This document shows positions 1 to 8,997 of a DNA stretch of 34,581 bases, in pieces; within the stretch, counting starts at the first letter, position 1; each line of letters opens with the position of its first letter. This DNA comes from Bacteroidota bacterium (GTDB lineage: Bacteria; Bacteroidota; Bacteroidia; AKYH767-A; JABDAW01), in the NCBI GenBank assembly GCA_013288905.1, contig JABDAW010000012.1:1-34581 (forward strand), read 5' to 3'. The notes beneath the pieces are model-generated. The model saw nothing but the letters and a program-made list of their open reading frames with translations. It did not search any database and was not told where the DNA came from. The position numbers and the translations under genes were made by a program.

Positions 1-180
1 CACCAATAATCATTGTATAGCCCATAATCCCCCTTGGTCAATCTCCAATCATCATAGTATCACTCCCAATTATCATACTTTACTTCATCCCTTTTCAATG
101 GATCACCAAGATATCTTAAGAAAAAAGGATTTTATCAAGACTTTTAAATCTACAAGAGATCGCTGTGCATGTTTTTTCTT

Positions 181-233
181 TCATCCTTTTATGATACCAT
201 TCCGCTTTTGGCGGTGGTGCAATAAAAGGATGA
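181..233 (-). terminator. Nested hairpin downstream of truA
   Basis: Two 12-base arms (181-192 and 222-233) are exact reverse complements. They enclose an inner ACCA/TGGT pair and a CCGC-tttt-GGCGG hairpin. The structure begins six bases past the truA stop, so it probably ends or protects that transcript. There is no clear U-run on the minus strand, so an intrinsic terminator is an inference. Nothing coding is visible in positions 1-180. Confidence 0.6.
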
Positions 234-238
234 AGATT

Positions 239-1006
239 TTAATTGACAATTGAATGAGGGTATTTTATCTCCATCAGATACAAACCACAAGCAGGCATGG
301 ATTCACCTGCGGCAGAGCGTTTCTTGCCTTCTATTATGCGATGCAGATCTTCTATCTCTAATTTACCTTGCCCAATATCCACAAGGGTTCCGACGATGGC
401 ACGAACCATGTTGCGGAGGAATCTATTGGCAGTGATGGTGAAGATTAATTGTTTGTTTTTATCTAATTTCCATTCGGCATGAGTGATCGTACATTCATTG
501 GTTTTGACCTGCGTACGGCTCTTGCTGAAGCAACTGAAGTCGGTATAATTCTTTAAAGTCGCCGCCGCCTCATTCATCTTCTTCATATCTAATGGTCCAT
601 AAAGATAGCAGGCAAATTCTTCCATGAAGGGGTCTTTCTTTTGGGTAATGACATACTTGTAAGTCCTTGAAACAGCATCGAAGCGGGCATGTGCATCAGT
701 ATCCACAGGGAAGATTCGAAGTATTGCAATATCCTTGGGCAACATGCAATTCAATTGGAAAGCCCACCTGGTCAATTCCTCCTTTGTTCCATGCTTTATT
801 GAATCAAAATGTGCAAAGAATTGTTTGGCATGAACACCTGTATCCGTACGTCCTGCGCCAAGTGTAGCGATTTCTTCCTGCAATAAAGTTGATAAAGCAG
901 CATTCAATTCTGCCTGTACGGAATGAGCATTCTTTTGTATTTGCCAGCCATGATAATGTGTTCCGACAAAGGAAAGTTCTATAAAATATCGCTGTTTGGT
1001 ATTCAT
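239..1006 (-). CDS. truA: tRNA pseudouridine(38-40) synthase TruA
   Basis: TruA isomerises uridine to pseudouridine at tRNA positions 38-40 in the anticodon stem-loop, in the cytoplasm. The 255-residue product opens with the family's N-terminal strand (YFIELSFVGTHYHGWQ) and carries the catalytic motif GRTDTGVHA with Asp55. The C-terminal NRFLRNMVRAIVGTL segment is also typical, and the length is normal. The open frame extends 32 codons further upstream to 1102. I reject that extension because it is translated octamer repeat, is rich in Pro, Phe and Tyr, and contains a -7 promoter element (1016-1023) just upstream of the chosen ATG. The gene diverges from the membrane protein at 1218. Confidence 0.96.
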   Translation of the reverse strand: MNTKQRYFIELSFVGTHYHGWQIQKNAHSVQAELNAALSTLLQEEIATLGAGRTDTGVHAKQFFAHFDSIKHGTKEELTRWAFQLNCMLPKDIAILRIFPVDTDAHARFDAVSRTYKYVITQKKDPFMEEFACYLYGPLDMKKMNEAAATLKNYTDFSCFSKSRTQVKTNECTITHAEWKLDKNKQLIFTITANRFLRNMVRAIVGTLVDIGQGKLEIEDLHRIIEGKKRSAAGESMPACGLYLMEIKYPHSIVN

Positions 1007-1015
1007 GAGACGGTG

Positions 1016-1023
1016 CAAAGGTA
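1016..1023 (-). promoter_or_regulatory. Bacteroidota -7 element for truA
   Basis: The minus strand reads TACCTTTG, an exact match to the TAnnTTTG -7 consensus, nine bases before the truA ATG. The untranslated leader would be very short. No convincing -33 TTG is seen, because the octamer array occupies that position. Confidence 0.6.
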
Positions 1024-1024
1024 G

Positions 1025-1180
1025 AAAGGAATAGGGGAATAAAGGAATAAAGGTATAGGAGAATAGAGGTATAGGGGTATAGGGTATAAAGATATATGGC
1101 AACCTTAGCTTTATATCCCTATACCTTTATACCCCTATACCTCTATTCCCTATACCTCTATTCCCATATTCCCTTACCTT
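1025..1180. repeat. Inverted array of 8-bp repeats between divergent genes
   Basis: The left arm (about 1028-1095) is a tandem run of octamers fitting GWATARRG, for example GAATAGGG, GAATAAAG, GTATAGGA and GTATAGGG. After a short loop (about 1096-1108) the same octamers recur on the opposite strand (CCCTATAC, CTTTATAC, CTCTATTC) to about 1180. The result is a long imperfect hairpin whose arms are themselves tandem repeats. It fills the space between two divergent -7 elements. A second copy of this design lies at 26431-26560. Confidence 0.85.
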
Positions 1181-1188
1181 TAAATCTT

Positions 1189-1196
1189 TACCTTTG
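1189..1196 (+). promoter_or_regulatory. Bacteroidota -7 element for the membrane protein gene
   Basis: TACCTTTG matches TAnnTTTG and lies 21 bases before the ATG at 1218. It mirrors the truA element across the octamer array. Its surroundings (TACCTTTGCCGCC) are nearly the reverse complement of those on the truA side. Confidence 0.55.
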
Positions 1197-1217
1197 CCGC
1201 CAATGTTATTCTAAACT

Positions 1218-3020
1218 ATGATAAACCAAAATTCACCAGACAAAAAAATAATTCAAATAATCGGATTTATTTTCTTTGGCATCCTTTTCTTTATTTCCTG
1301 GGTTTATTATAAAGAAAGAATGTTGAGTTTTGACCCGGCATACTTCTCCTATCAAATCATTCAATTCAGAAGATTCTTTATTGCCATTGGTCGTTGGGGA
1401 TCAGTATTTTCACAGGTTCTTCCATTATCAGCATTGGCTGTTCATTGTTCTTTGAAGACATTTCTGCGATTATACTCTGTTGCTTTCATTATCAATTATT
1501 ATATTATTTTCCTCTTTATTACTTTGGTATTAAAGAATTACAGGGCAGGGTTTGTTTTAATGCTTTCCTTATGTCTTGGTTTTCGATTTGTCTTTTATTA
1601 TGCCACGGCAGAACTTTATTTCGGGATAGCATTGTCAGTTCTTTTATGGGCGATTGTTGCACCAGAAAATCCTTATTCATCAATCAGAAAACAATGGTGG
1701 GCGACAATTATTTCCATTCCCTTGATCATCACAATTTCTTATTGCCATCAGCTTACTGTTTTTACTATTTTATTCGCAATACTTTATGAGATGATATACC
1801 ACAGGAAGTGGAGAGATATTCATTTATTGATACCGATATTGTTTACCTTGATTTGGTTTTTCATCAGGATTGAATATCTCACCACATCCGAATATGAACA
1901 AGAAAAGATTCTTAAACTTGACAATTTCATTAATGGTCTTCCTATCTTTTTTAAGCTGCCTGGATGGATCTACTTCAAGACCTTTTTCCTGCATTCTTTA
2001 CGGACATTATGTTTCACCTTTTTGTTTTGTTATCTCATCGCTTTCATGTTTGGATACTGGCGACTATTCTTCTTCATGGTAGTCTTTCCTGTTGGATTTC
2101 TTGTACTGATCATAATCATGTATGCGGGTGGTTCAAACAATCTTTTTTTTGAGAATTACTATCCTGTCTTTGGCTTCTTTGGAGCCATTATTCTTCTGTA
2201 TTTTATCAATGAACCATTCCCGAAATATATAAGATATTTAATCATCGCCTTTTTGCTTTTCTTTAATCTTAAAGGCATATACAATTCCCATACTATCCAG
2301 ACAGAAAGAGTTCAATATCTTGACCGGCTAACTAACTATGGGAAGCGTCTTCCACAAAAGAAATACCTTCTGAACATTCGGAATATCCCTCTCAATATTG
2401 TCTCTCTGCAAGGATTTATTTCTTTCGAGACTTTGGAATATTCCTCCCTTCAATCTCCAGATTCTGCTTTGAATTTTTATTGGACGGATGACATGAATAA
2501 ATATGATTCTATTTTAAATCAAAAGAATATTTTCCTTGGACCCGATTTCTGTGTGGCATGGTTCACTACCAACAATATGAACAGAAAGTATTTTCGTCTT
2601 CCTTCGACAGGTTATCTGAAGGTAAATACTTCACAAGCAGATACATCTTTTCATGAATCCTTTTTTAATAATAAAAATGTGCGACTGGAGGCGGTGAAGG
2701 AAACTGTACATTCAAATAATTACCAATTTGTCATTGCACCTATTAGAATTATTAATACATCGGGCAAGACCATTTTCTCGACTCCTGATGGCAAACATCC
2801 TGTCTATCTGACCTATCACATTTATAATGAAAATGGGAATATCCTCTATTGGCAAAATTATATGAATAACCTTGAAGTGGATGTGAAAGACGAATATACT
2901 CAAGGGTTGCTGGTCTATCTGCCTCCGAAAAAAGGAACCTATATTATAGAAGCCGACTTTTATTCTGAAGGTCTCCGATATTGGAATACTACAACACGGT
3001 TCAAGTTAGTTTTTGAATAA
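1218..3020 (+). CDS. Large polytopic membrane protein with C-terminal soluble domain
   Basis: I cannot name a family with certainty. Roughly residues 12-390 of 600 contain about ten hydrophobic segments, including ones near IIGFIFFGILFFISWVYY and LIIAFLLFFNLKGIY. The last 200 or so residues are hydrophilic and strand-rich, ending YWNTTTRFKLVFE. The layout, many membrane helices followed by an extracytoplasmic domain, resembles GT-C type glycosyltransferases or EpsG-like polysaccharide proteins, but I see no diagnostic motif. That assignment is only an inference. The gene is expressed away from truA from its own -7 element and converges with the Omp85-type gene, with about 40 bases between stops. 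Confidence 0.8.
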   Translation: MINQNSPDKKIIQIIGFIFFGILFFISWVYYKERMLSFDPAYFSYQIIQFRRFFIAIGRWGSVFSQVLPLSALAVHCSLKTFLRLYSVAFIINYYIIFLFITLVLKNYRAGFVLMLSLCLGFRFVFYYATAELYFGIALSVLLWAIVAPENPYSSIRKQWWATIISIPLIITISYCHQLTVFTILFAILYEMIYHRKWRDIHLLIPILFTLIWFFIRIEYLTTSEYEQEKILKLDNFINGLPIFFKLPGWIYFKTFFLHSLRTLCFTFLFCYLIAFMFGYWRLFFFMVVFPVGFLVLIIIMYAGGSNNLFFENYYPVFGFFGAIILLYFINEPFPKYIRYLIIAFLLFFNLKGIYNSHTIQTERVQYLDRLTNYGKRLPQKKYLLNIRNIPLNIVSLQGFISFETLEYSSLQSPDSALNFYWTDDMNKYDSILNQKNIFLGPDFCVAWFTTNNMNRKYFRLPSTGYLKVNTSQADTSFHESFFNNKNVRLEAVKETVHSNNYQFVIAPIRIINTSGKTIFSTPDGKHPVYLTYHIYNENGNILYWQNYMNNLEVDVKDEYTQGLLVYLPPKKGTYIIEADFYSEGLRYWNTTTRFKLVFE

Positions 3021-3061
3021 CACCTTAAACAAAAGGGAGTGATTCTTTTTTAATAAAACTT

Positions 3062-4336
3062 TTAAAACACTTCGTTTAAATTGAATGCAAATCCGCTGGA
3101 ACCTCCGGTCCCAATGGCATAATCAAAGCATAAATTAGTATCAGAAGATTTATTTAATTTGATTCTAAGACCAAGACCATAACCGGGATTAACCTTATCG
3201 AATTTATTGGAAGGGTAGTTGGTGAATGCCGAAGCATTGATGAAAACAACTCCTCCAAGCAATCCATTATTAAGAATTCTGAAACGATATTCCACCTCAT
3301 TATATAACATATTCAAACCTTTGAAACGTCCCTCCACATAAGCTCTTCCGGTATTATCATACGCATCAGAACCTATGGTTGGCAGGTCAAAATAAGGAGG
3401 CTTCCCTCCCAATGTTAGCCAATCATAATTCCAAAAGGCAAGGACATTACCGGAATTTTTATTGGTCAGAAAATATTTTCTTGCATCAAGCAACAATGAC
3501 TGCCAGTTGCTATTACTTCCCAAAGCAATAATGTTATCTCTAATTTTAAGATTTGCATAAGCACCGCCTTTGGGATTGTTGGAGTTGAGGCGACTGTCAT
3601 ATTGAAGATTGATAGATACACCTGACGAAAGGGTCTTATTTCCGATAGTGTTATTACCGTTGACAAAGGTGTATTTTTCTATATCAGTCTCATCAGCTCC
3701 CGGCACTTTGATTTCCTTAATGTTGTAATGATAATCTATGTTATACCCAATGCCAGCGAAGAAATTATTATTAACAGCTCGCATGGCAGCTTCATAAAAC
3801 CTCAAATAATTATAGTCCACACTTGTGGCATCTGCAAAGGTAGTCTTGCTTCCTAAACCATAAGTAGTGGTAGGGAATTGATAGAACCGCCAGTCACCCA
3901 AGAAATTAAAAGTTTCTTGCTTAGTGAATATATTTGAATTAAGAATACTGAACAACTGATGCAACTGGGTATAAGCATTATCGAATAGAAGAGAAGATAT
4001 TTTTGCAGAGTCGCTATGATAAGTATAGAAAGAGATATTTGTTGCAAAGCCGACAAGATAGCCTGTAACCAGTGCATATCCGGGATAAGGAAAAGGAGAT
4101 AAAAACGGACCTAAAGAATGATTCATATCTGTATCGCATTTAACAGGGACAGGCTTTTTTAGAATCATATATAAATAATCTTCAGCATCCATTTGAGGAA
4201 CACAGTAGGGGGTAGTGGTAGAATCCTTAAGATTAACCTGTGAAAATGCCTTATTACCTGCATTAAATACAAGTGAGTAAACAATCACCAAAATAAATAT
4301 TAATACATCGGATCCAGAGCAAGGGAACTTCTTCAT
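3062..4336 (-). CDS. Omp85/BamA-TamA-type outer-membrane barrel without POTRA domains
   Basis: The 424-residue product starts with a signal-like segment (after MKKFPCSGSD, a hydrophobic stretch to NKAFSQ). Most of the rest is alternating beta-strand sequence. The C-terminal half carries features of the bacterial surface antigen (Omp85) barrel: NNPKGGAYANLKI, GRAYVEGRFKGLNMLYNEVEYRFR, and a final strand ending in Phe. The GRAYVEGRFKG segment resembles the RGY-type loop 6 motif of these barrels. There is no room for POTRA repeats before the barrel, so the protein is unlikely to be BamA itself. It may be a small translocation or surface-assembly barrel. The MKK start at 4336 is preferred over the longer frame to 4396, whose first 20 residues do not look like a signal. 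Confidence 0.8.
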   Translation of the reverse strand: MKKFPCSGSDVLIFILVIVYSLVFNAGNKAFSQVNLKDSTTTPYCVPQMDAEDYLYMILKKPVPVKCDTDMNHSLGPFLSPFPYPGYALVTGYLVGFATNISFYTYHSDSAKISSLLFDNAYTQLHQLFSILNSNIFTKQETFNFLGDWRFYQFPTTTYGLGSKTTFADATSVDYNYLRFYEAAMRAVNNNFFAGIGYNIDYHYNIKEIKVPGADETDIEKYTFVNGNNTIGNKTLSSGVSINLQYDSRLNSNNPKGGAYANLKIRDNIIALGSNSNWQSLLLDARKYFLTNKNSGNVLAFWNYDWLTLGGKPPYFDLPTIGSDAYDNTGRAYVEGRFKGLNMLYNEVEYRFRILNNGLLGGVVFINASAFTNYPSNKFDKVNPGYGLGLRIKLNKSSDTNLCFDYAIGTGGSSGFAFNLNEVF

Positions 4337-4514
4337 AATTTCAGGCTTCAAAATTAGATAAAAATCCATGAAGTAGAAACTAAATATTATGATCAATGAA
4401 AAAACTTTAGTATTTTATAAAAAATATTTCAACCCTTGTAACCTTTCAATTTTGTTTTCGTAATAAGGTGTCCCATTAATATAAATTTTTAATTAATCAT
4501 CAATCCAATATCAA

Positions 4515-4655
4515 ATGAATAAACATATCCTAAATCTCGAAACAAGAATTGATTCCTTAACAAAACTGAAAGGATCATTTTGGCTAATCGTGCTCTACTT
4601 AGTTATTTTTACCTCTATTATGGTAAGTTGGCTGGTAACGAGTTTTCAGCAGTAA
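4515..4655 (+). CDS. Small single-pass membrane protein, 46 aa
   Basis: This short frame begins MNKHILNLETRIDSL, continues with one strong hydrophobic helix (FWLIVLYLVIFTSIMVSWLV) and ends TSFQQ. The N-terminal half is amphipathic and could pair as a short coiled coil. Its stop is 20 bases before the next gene in the same direction, which suggests co-transcription with the T9SS-sorted protein. I do not recognise a family. The clean topology and position support a real gene, but length alone cannot prove it. Confidence 0.55.
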   Translation: MNKHILNLETRIDSLTKLKGSFWLIVLYLVIFTSIMVSWLVTSFQQ

Positions 4656-4675
4656 TCGAAAATTAAAACACAGTA

Positions 4676-5785
4676 ATGGAAAAAGTTACAAAACTTTCCC
4701 TCCTCTTGCTTCTTCAAATTTGTATAAGTTTGAAATTTGCAGATGCAGCAATTATCTATTCAGGTGCCAATGGCGAATGGTCAGCTCATATTTGGTCAAG
4801 CAATGCTTCCGGCACCCCATTATGTCCGGGAACTTGTCAACCTTCTTGCAGTTTTTCCGGTTCTTTGTACATTAAAAATGTTGTAACGGTGACAACATGT
4901 GGAGGAGCCATGACTTTGTCAGGTGGCGGGTTTATTAATTTAACAGGAAGTACTTCCAAACTTACTATTACCGGTAACTTAACTGTTACCGGTAATAGTA
5001 CTATGTTGATTCCGGCAAGCGATACACTTACCATTAATGGAAATCTGAGTGTACAATCTGTTTCTACGATTACTGTGAATGGGTATATCAAGATAAACGG
5101 GAATGTTACAACTGCTGGCAATTCAAGTGTTTGCGGAACAGGGGCAGGCTTATATACAGGGACACTTACCGGGCCTGCCGGAACTCCTGGCTGGTGTTTT
5201 GCTCCCGTTTCACTTCCTATTCGATTATACAGTTTTAGTGCAGATTATTTAAGCACATCCAATATTGTAAAATTAGCTTGGATTACCGCATCTGAAATCA
5301 ACAACAATTATTTTACAATTGAAAAATCCTTGAATGGAGAAAACTTTCAATCTATCGGGCAAGTAAAGGGAGCAGGAAACAGTAATATTTTCAGCGATTA
5401 TTATTTTTATGACAATGCTCCATATAAAGGAGTTTCATATTATAGACTTTTACAAACAGATTATGATGGGAATACAACAACTTATAACGTTGTTCCAGTT
5501 GAAACCTATGAAGAAAATCAGAGTTCCTGGTTCCTTGTATTTCCAAATCCAATTAAAGAAAACAGTATTAATTTAACTTATAATGGTGACAACATAGGTG
5601 ATAAAATTACTTTTATCATTCAAGATTTGACTGGAAGAATTATCATGGAAGAAACAGTTATAGTAAATAATAAAGGATCTACAGAATATCTTTTATATGA
5701 AGAATCACGATTAAATAAGGGGATATATTTTATTACAGGTTCGACGAATAATAAATTAACAACCCAAAAGTTAATCGTAAACTAA
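4676..5785 (+). CDS. T9SS-sorted surface protein
   Basis: The 369-residue product has an N-terminal signal peptide (hydrophobic LSLLLLLQICISL, then a likely cleavage near ADAA). A Thr/Ser/Gly-rich strand-repeat region follows, in which gLTITGNLTVTGN-like segments recur. Next comes an Ig-like segment starting LPIRLYSFSADY, and finally a type A C-terminal sorting domain of about 80 residues beginning FLVFPNPIKENSINL and ending TTQKLIVN. In T9SS-bearing Bacteroidota such a domain directs export across the outer membrane and attachment to the cell surface. The N-terminal repeats suggest an adhesin or structural stalk, which is an inference. A small barrel gene follows 44 bases downstream. Confidence 0.9.
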   Translation: MEKVTKLSLLLLLQICISLKFADAAIIYSGANGEWSAHIWSSNASGTPLCPGTCQPSCSFSGSLYIKNVVTVTTCGGAMTLSGGGFINLTGSTSKLTITGNLTVTGNSTMLIPASDTLTINGNLSVQSVSTITVNGYIKINGNVTTAGNSSVCGTGAGLYTGTLTGPAGTPGWCFAPVSLPIRLYSFSADYLSTSNIVKLAWITASEINNNYFTIEKSLNGENFQSIGQVKGAGNSNIFSDYYFYDNAPYKGVSYYRLLQTDYDGNTTTYNVVPVETYEENQSSWFLVFPNPIKENSINLTYNGDNIGDKITFIIQDLTGRIIMEETVIVNNKGSTEYLLYEESRLNKGIYFITGSTNNKLTTQKLIVN

Positions 5786-5829
5786 AAAAACATTAATCAA
5801 ATAAATATCAATAATCAACACATCAAACA

Positions 5830-6498
5830 ATGAAAAAGTTAATTTTAATTCTAGTATTATTACCATTCCTAAGCTCGGCACAGGAATGGAGCATGGGGCT
5901 TCGTACGGTCCCCCAAATGAACATTAATCTTGGAAGTTCACCTTCTGGATTGAGTCTTGTTTCTACGATGAGTTCCAGCATCGGAGCAAATTATAACTTC
6001 TGCTATAATCTTAGAAGTTATTATTCACACAACAAAAACAGCATATCTTTTGAATTGCTGTATCAAAATTATCAGATGGTATTTGCCCACAATTCAGTGG
6101 CAACTTCTAACGTTAAGTACTCATTTCAAAATATAGAAATTCCAATCCTTCTCCACTCCAGAAGTGATGATTATGGAATTTATGGAGAAGCAGGAGCTGC
6201 GTATGTAAATACGTTAAGTCAGAATGTATCTACTGAAAGTATTCCTGTTTTACATTTTACAGGCAGTAATGTGGATGCAATAATAGGGTTTGGCCTTGAT
6301 CAAAAGTTGTCTAAAATGCTTATGTTAAGTGTTGGGGCAAGAGCTTATTATCCTTTGCTTAATCAGGTCGGAAACAGTAATCCTCAAAGTGCAGGCGATT
6401 CCCAATCATCACTGCATCTATTAAGGACTGGAGTAGTGCTTGGAATGCAATATTATTTCGACTATTTCCACACTAACAATCACCGTCGAGGAAGATAA
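5830..6498 (+). CDS. Small outer-membrane beta-barrel protein
   Basis: The 222-residue product begins with a signal peptide (MKKLILILVLLPFLSSAQ, cleavage after SSA). It continues as alternating amphipathic strands with glycines at turns, such as YGIYGEAGAAYVN and LSVGARAYYPLLNQ. This fits the porin-like or PorT-like outer-membrane barrels common in Bacteroidota. The C-terminus (QYYFDYFHTNNHRRGR) carries a short basic tail beyond the last strand. It follows the T9SS-sorted protein closely and is probably in the same operon, perhaps as a surface partner. The substrate is unknown. Confidence 0.8.
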   Translation: MKKLILILVLLPFLSSAQEWSMGLRTVPQMNINLGSSPSGLSLVSTMSSSIGANYNFCYNLRSYYSHNKNSISFELLYQNYQMVFAHNSVATSNVKYSFQNIEIPILLHSRSDDYGIYGEAGAAYVNTLSQNVSTESIPVLHFTGSNVDAIIGFGLDQKLSKMLMLSVGARAYYPLLNQVGNSNPQSAGDSQSSLHLLRTGVVLGMQYYFDYFHTNNHRRGR

Positions 6499-7007
6499 AA
6501 ATATGGAGTATTTTACAGAATCATTTATTAACAATTATATGTTTAAAAATAGCATGGGTTAGCTGCTGAAGAAGCCATATTATGTTGTTTCTTTGCAGCA
6601 ATTAATTTGCTGAAATAAACCCATCTCAAAAATGCCTTAAATAAGAGGGCTAAAGAGAAAATACAATTCAATTTAAAACTCAAGGATATATTATATCATC
6701 AACACCAAATTTAAGATAAACCCATCTAATTAGAAATGAAAGCACGGAAATTAAACCATTTAAAGATATTGACCATTTAATCAATAGGATTGCTTAGTAT
6801 TTGAGACATCTTATTTTTATAAATAATTTAAATATAAGATATGCAGGGTCATAGTTTGACACTATGTCTGTATAAACTCTCCATATAATCAGTAATTAAA
6901 AGCAGATTATATAGGATTTCTATGTCCAATACCTTTTAAATGCGATCCCCCCAAAAATGAATTTTATAATTTAAAATATATTGTTTAACCCATTAAAAGA
7001 AAAGATT
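6499..7007. other. AT-rich intergenic region with no identified gene
   Basis: About 500 bases lie between the barrel gene and the small membrane protein. I see only a weak long-range inverted repeat, ATGGGTT near 6555 and AACCCAT near 6619, with CAGCA/TGCTG pieces inside. There is no open frame with good features and no clear promoter. Confidence 0.5.
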
Positions 7008-7169
7008 ATGGAAACGAGTTCAAACATGTCAACGTTATTAATCGTTGGTTATGCAGTTGTAAACCTTTTGGTTTTACATTGCGGATTGTATTATCACCGG
7101 TCTGTCAGACGAAGGTATTCAAAAGACCTGTGGAGACAACACAAACACGGAACTTCCCTTTCTAAATAA
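7008..7169 (+). CDS. Small basic single-pass membrane protein, 53 aa
   Basis: METSSNMSTLLIVGYAVV starts a product with one membrane helix (LLIVGYAVVNLLVLHCGLYY). A strongly basic tail follows (HRSVRRRYSKDLWRQHKHG), so the C-terminus would lie in the cytoplasm. The start at 7008 is chosen over the upstream in-frame ATG at 6981 because an A/G-rich tract (AAAAGAAAAG) precedes it. The gene stands alone and is followed at once by a hairpin. I do not recognise the family. Confidence 0.6.
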   Translation: METSSNMSTLLIVGYAVVNLLVLHCGLYYHRSVRRRYSKDLWRQHKHGTSLSK

Positions 7170-7182
7170 GGAAGTTTAGTAC

Positions 7183-7227
7183 TGATTAAGGTTAAGATAT
7201 TTTTTTAATATAGCTTAACCTTAATCA
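7183..7227 (+). terminator. Hairpin after the small membrane protein
   Basis: TGATTAAGGTTAAG (7183-7196) pairs perfectly with 7214-7227 around a loop containing a T-run. It sits 13 bases after the stop codon. It can end the upstream transcript, although the T-run is in the loop rather than after the stem. Confidence 0.6.
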
Positions 7228-7566
7228 AGTTACTTGGTTTATCCTTCTTCTGAATTTAGTATTCGGAATAGGGGTAAAATTGTATTGTCAAATTTTTTGA
7301 AGTCATTGATATAAACTTCTAATGAATAATCTCATTTGAAAACAATTTATCTTAATTGCCATAAGAAGTAAAGGGACTCCTTCCAAATATAAGTTCTCTG
7401 ATATCTACCTTTTCGGCTGTTACGTATTTACCCCATAAAACTTTCAAAAGATTAAAATTATACTGAAAAGAGGGTATTATGGATAATTTATACTGAACCT
7501 TTATCCATTCAATATCCATCAAAATGACTAAATTTGCCGCCTGTTCGTATAACCATATATTAAGGC
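7228..7566. other. Intergenic region upstream of miaB
   Basis: About 340 AT-rich bases have no convincing gene. The only signal is TAAATTTG at 7529-7536, an exact TAnnTTTG -7 match 30 bases before the miaB start. No good -33 element accompanies it. Confidence 0.5.
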
Positions 7567-8964
7567 ATGAAAAGGAATACAGATTTTAACCAACTGTTAG
7601 AAGAAAGCCGGCAGGGCGAAGTTCTTTTATTGGAGAATGAGAAGCCCCAGGCGCGGAAATTATATCTTGAAAGTTATGGCTGCGCAATGAACTTTTCGGA
7701 TAGCGAAATCGTGGCATCCATCATGAACGAAGATGGCTTCTCGACAACGAATGACATCAATGAAGCAGATGTCATCTTCCTCAATACCTGCGCCATCCGT
7801 GATAACGCAGAGACGAGGATATGGGCGAGGTTGAGAGACTTCAAATCAGCTAAAAAGAATAATCCAGATTTGATAATCGGTGTCCTCGGCTGTATGGCAG
7901 AGCGATTAAAAACGAAGCTTTTGGAAGAGCAAAAGTTGGTGGATTTAGTAGTCGGACCGGATGCTTACAGAGACCTCCCAAACCTTATTCAAAGAGTAGA
8001 AAGCGGACAGAAAGCCGTGAATGTTTTGCTGTCAAGAGAAGAGACTTATGCAGAGATTTCGCCGGTGAGGCTTGGCGGGAATGGGATTTCAGCTTTTATC
8101 TCCATCATGCGCGGCTGTGATAATATGTGTTCCTTTTGTGTGGTGCCTTTCACTCGCGGAAGAGAGCGGTCTCGGGACCCGGAGAGCATCATCACCGAGG
8201 CAAAAGATTTGATTAATGATGGCTACCGCGAGGTTACTTTATTAGGTCAGAATGTTGATTCATATAACTGGAATGAGGAAGTAAATTTTGCACAGCTTTT
8301 AGAGAAAGTGGCATTGATAAATCCTGAATTACGGATACGTTTTTCGACCTCCCATCCCAAGGACATGACCGATGAAGTTCTTTATACAATGGCAAAATAT
8401 GATAACATCTGCAACTACATACATCTGCCTGTGCAGTCAGGCAGTTCAAGAGTTTTGGAGATGATGAATCGTGGCTACGACCGCGAATGGTATAAGAATA
8501 GAATAGATACTATCAAGAGCATCATGCCGGATTGTGGAATATCAACGGATACGATCTCCGGCTTCTGCTCCGAGACCGAAGAAGAACATCTTGATACCTT
8601 AAGCCTTATGGAATATGCGGGCTATGACTTTGCTTATATGTTCATCTACTCCGAACGCCCGGGAACCCTTGCAGCACGCCAGTATCCCGACGACATCCCG
8701 AATGAAATAAAGTCAAGACGATTACAAGAGATCATAACCCTTCAATTAAAATTATCAATGGAAAGCAACAAGAAAGACCTTGGCAAAATCCATAAGGTAT
8801 TGGCAGAGTCCATCTCAAAGCGTTCCAAGGAACATTTATCAGGTAGAAACGACCAGAATAAAGTGGTCATCTTCCCCAAGGAAAACTTCATGCCCGGCGA
8901 TTATGTGAATGTGCTGGTTGATGATTGCACCTCCGCTACCTTGTTGGGGAAGGCGATAAAATAA
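7567..8964 (+). CDS. miaB: tRNA-2-methylthio-N6-dimethylallyladenosine synthase MiaB
   Basis: MiaB is a radical-SAM methylthiotransferase. It adds a methylthio group to i6A37 of tRNAs that read codons beginning with U. The 465-residue product has all three parts. The N-terminal UPF0004 domain has cysteines 39, 75 and 109 for the auxiliary 4Fe-4S cluster. The radical-SAM domain has the CxxxCxxC motif at C184, C188 and C191 (GCDNMCSFC, followed by [12 protein letters not shown]). The C-terminal TRAM domain contains [12 protein letters not shown]. The position upstream of a sigma-54 activator and lptE is a familiar Bacteroidota arrangement. There is no Shine-Dalgarno sequence, as expected for the phylum. 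Confidence 0.97.
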   Translation: MKRNTDFNQLLEESRQGEVLLLENEKPQARKLYLESYGCAMNFSDSEIVASIMNEDGFSTTNDINEADVIFLNTCAIRDNAETRIWARLRDFKSAKKNNPDLIIGVLGCMAERLKTKLLEEQKLVDLVVGPDAYRDLPNLIQRVESGQKAVNVLLSREETYAEISPVRLGGNGISAFISIMRGCDNMCSFCVVPFTRGRERSRDPESIITEAKDLINDGYREVTLLGQNVDSYNWNEEVNFAQLLEKVALINPELRIRFSTSHPKDMTDEVLYTMAKYDNICNYIHLPVQSGSSRVLEMMNRGYDREWYKNRIDTIKSIMPDCGISTDTISGFCSETEEEHLDTLSLMEYAGYDFAYMFIYSERPGTLAARQYPDDIPNEIKSRRLQEIITLQLKLSMESNKKDLGKIHKVLAESISKRSKEHLSGRNDQNKVVIFPKENFMPGDYVNVLVDDCTSATLLGKAIK

Positions 8965-8993
8965 TTAGGAATTACAAATTAGGAATTAGGAAA
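8965..8993. repeat. Short direct repeats of AATTAGGAATTA type
   Basis: ATTAGGAATTA-type words recur three times in about 30 bases between the miaB stop and the next start. Low-complexity spacers of this kind recur between genes in this window. They may be slippage products or remnants of a dispersed repeat. Confidence 0.45.
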
Positions 8994-8997
8994 TAAG

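Noticed and set aside
1007-1102. 32-residue N-terminal extension of TruA
   Set aside because: It is translated octamer repeat, covers a -7 promoter element, and precedes a normal TruA start.
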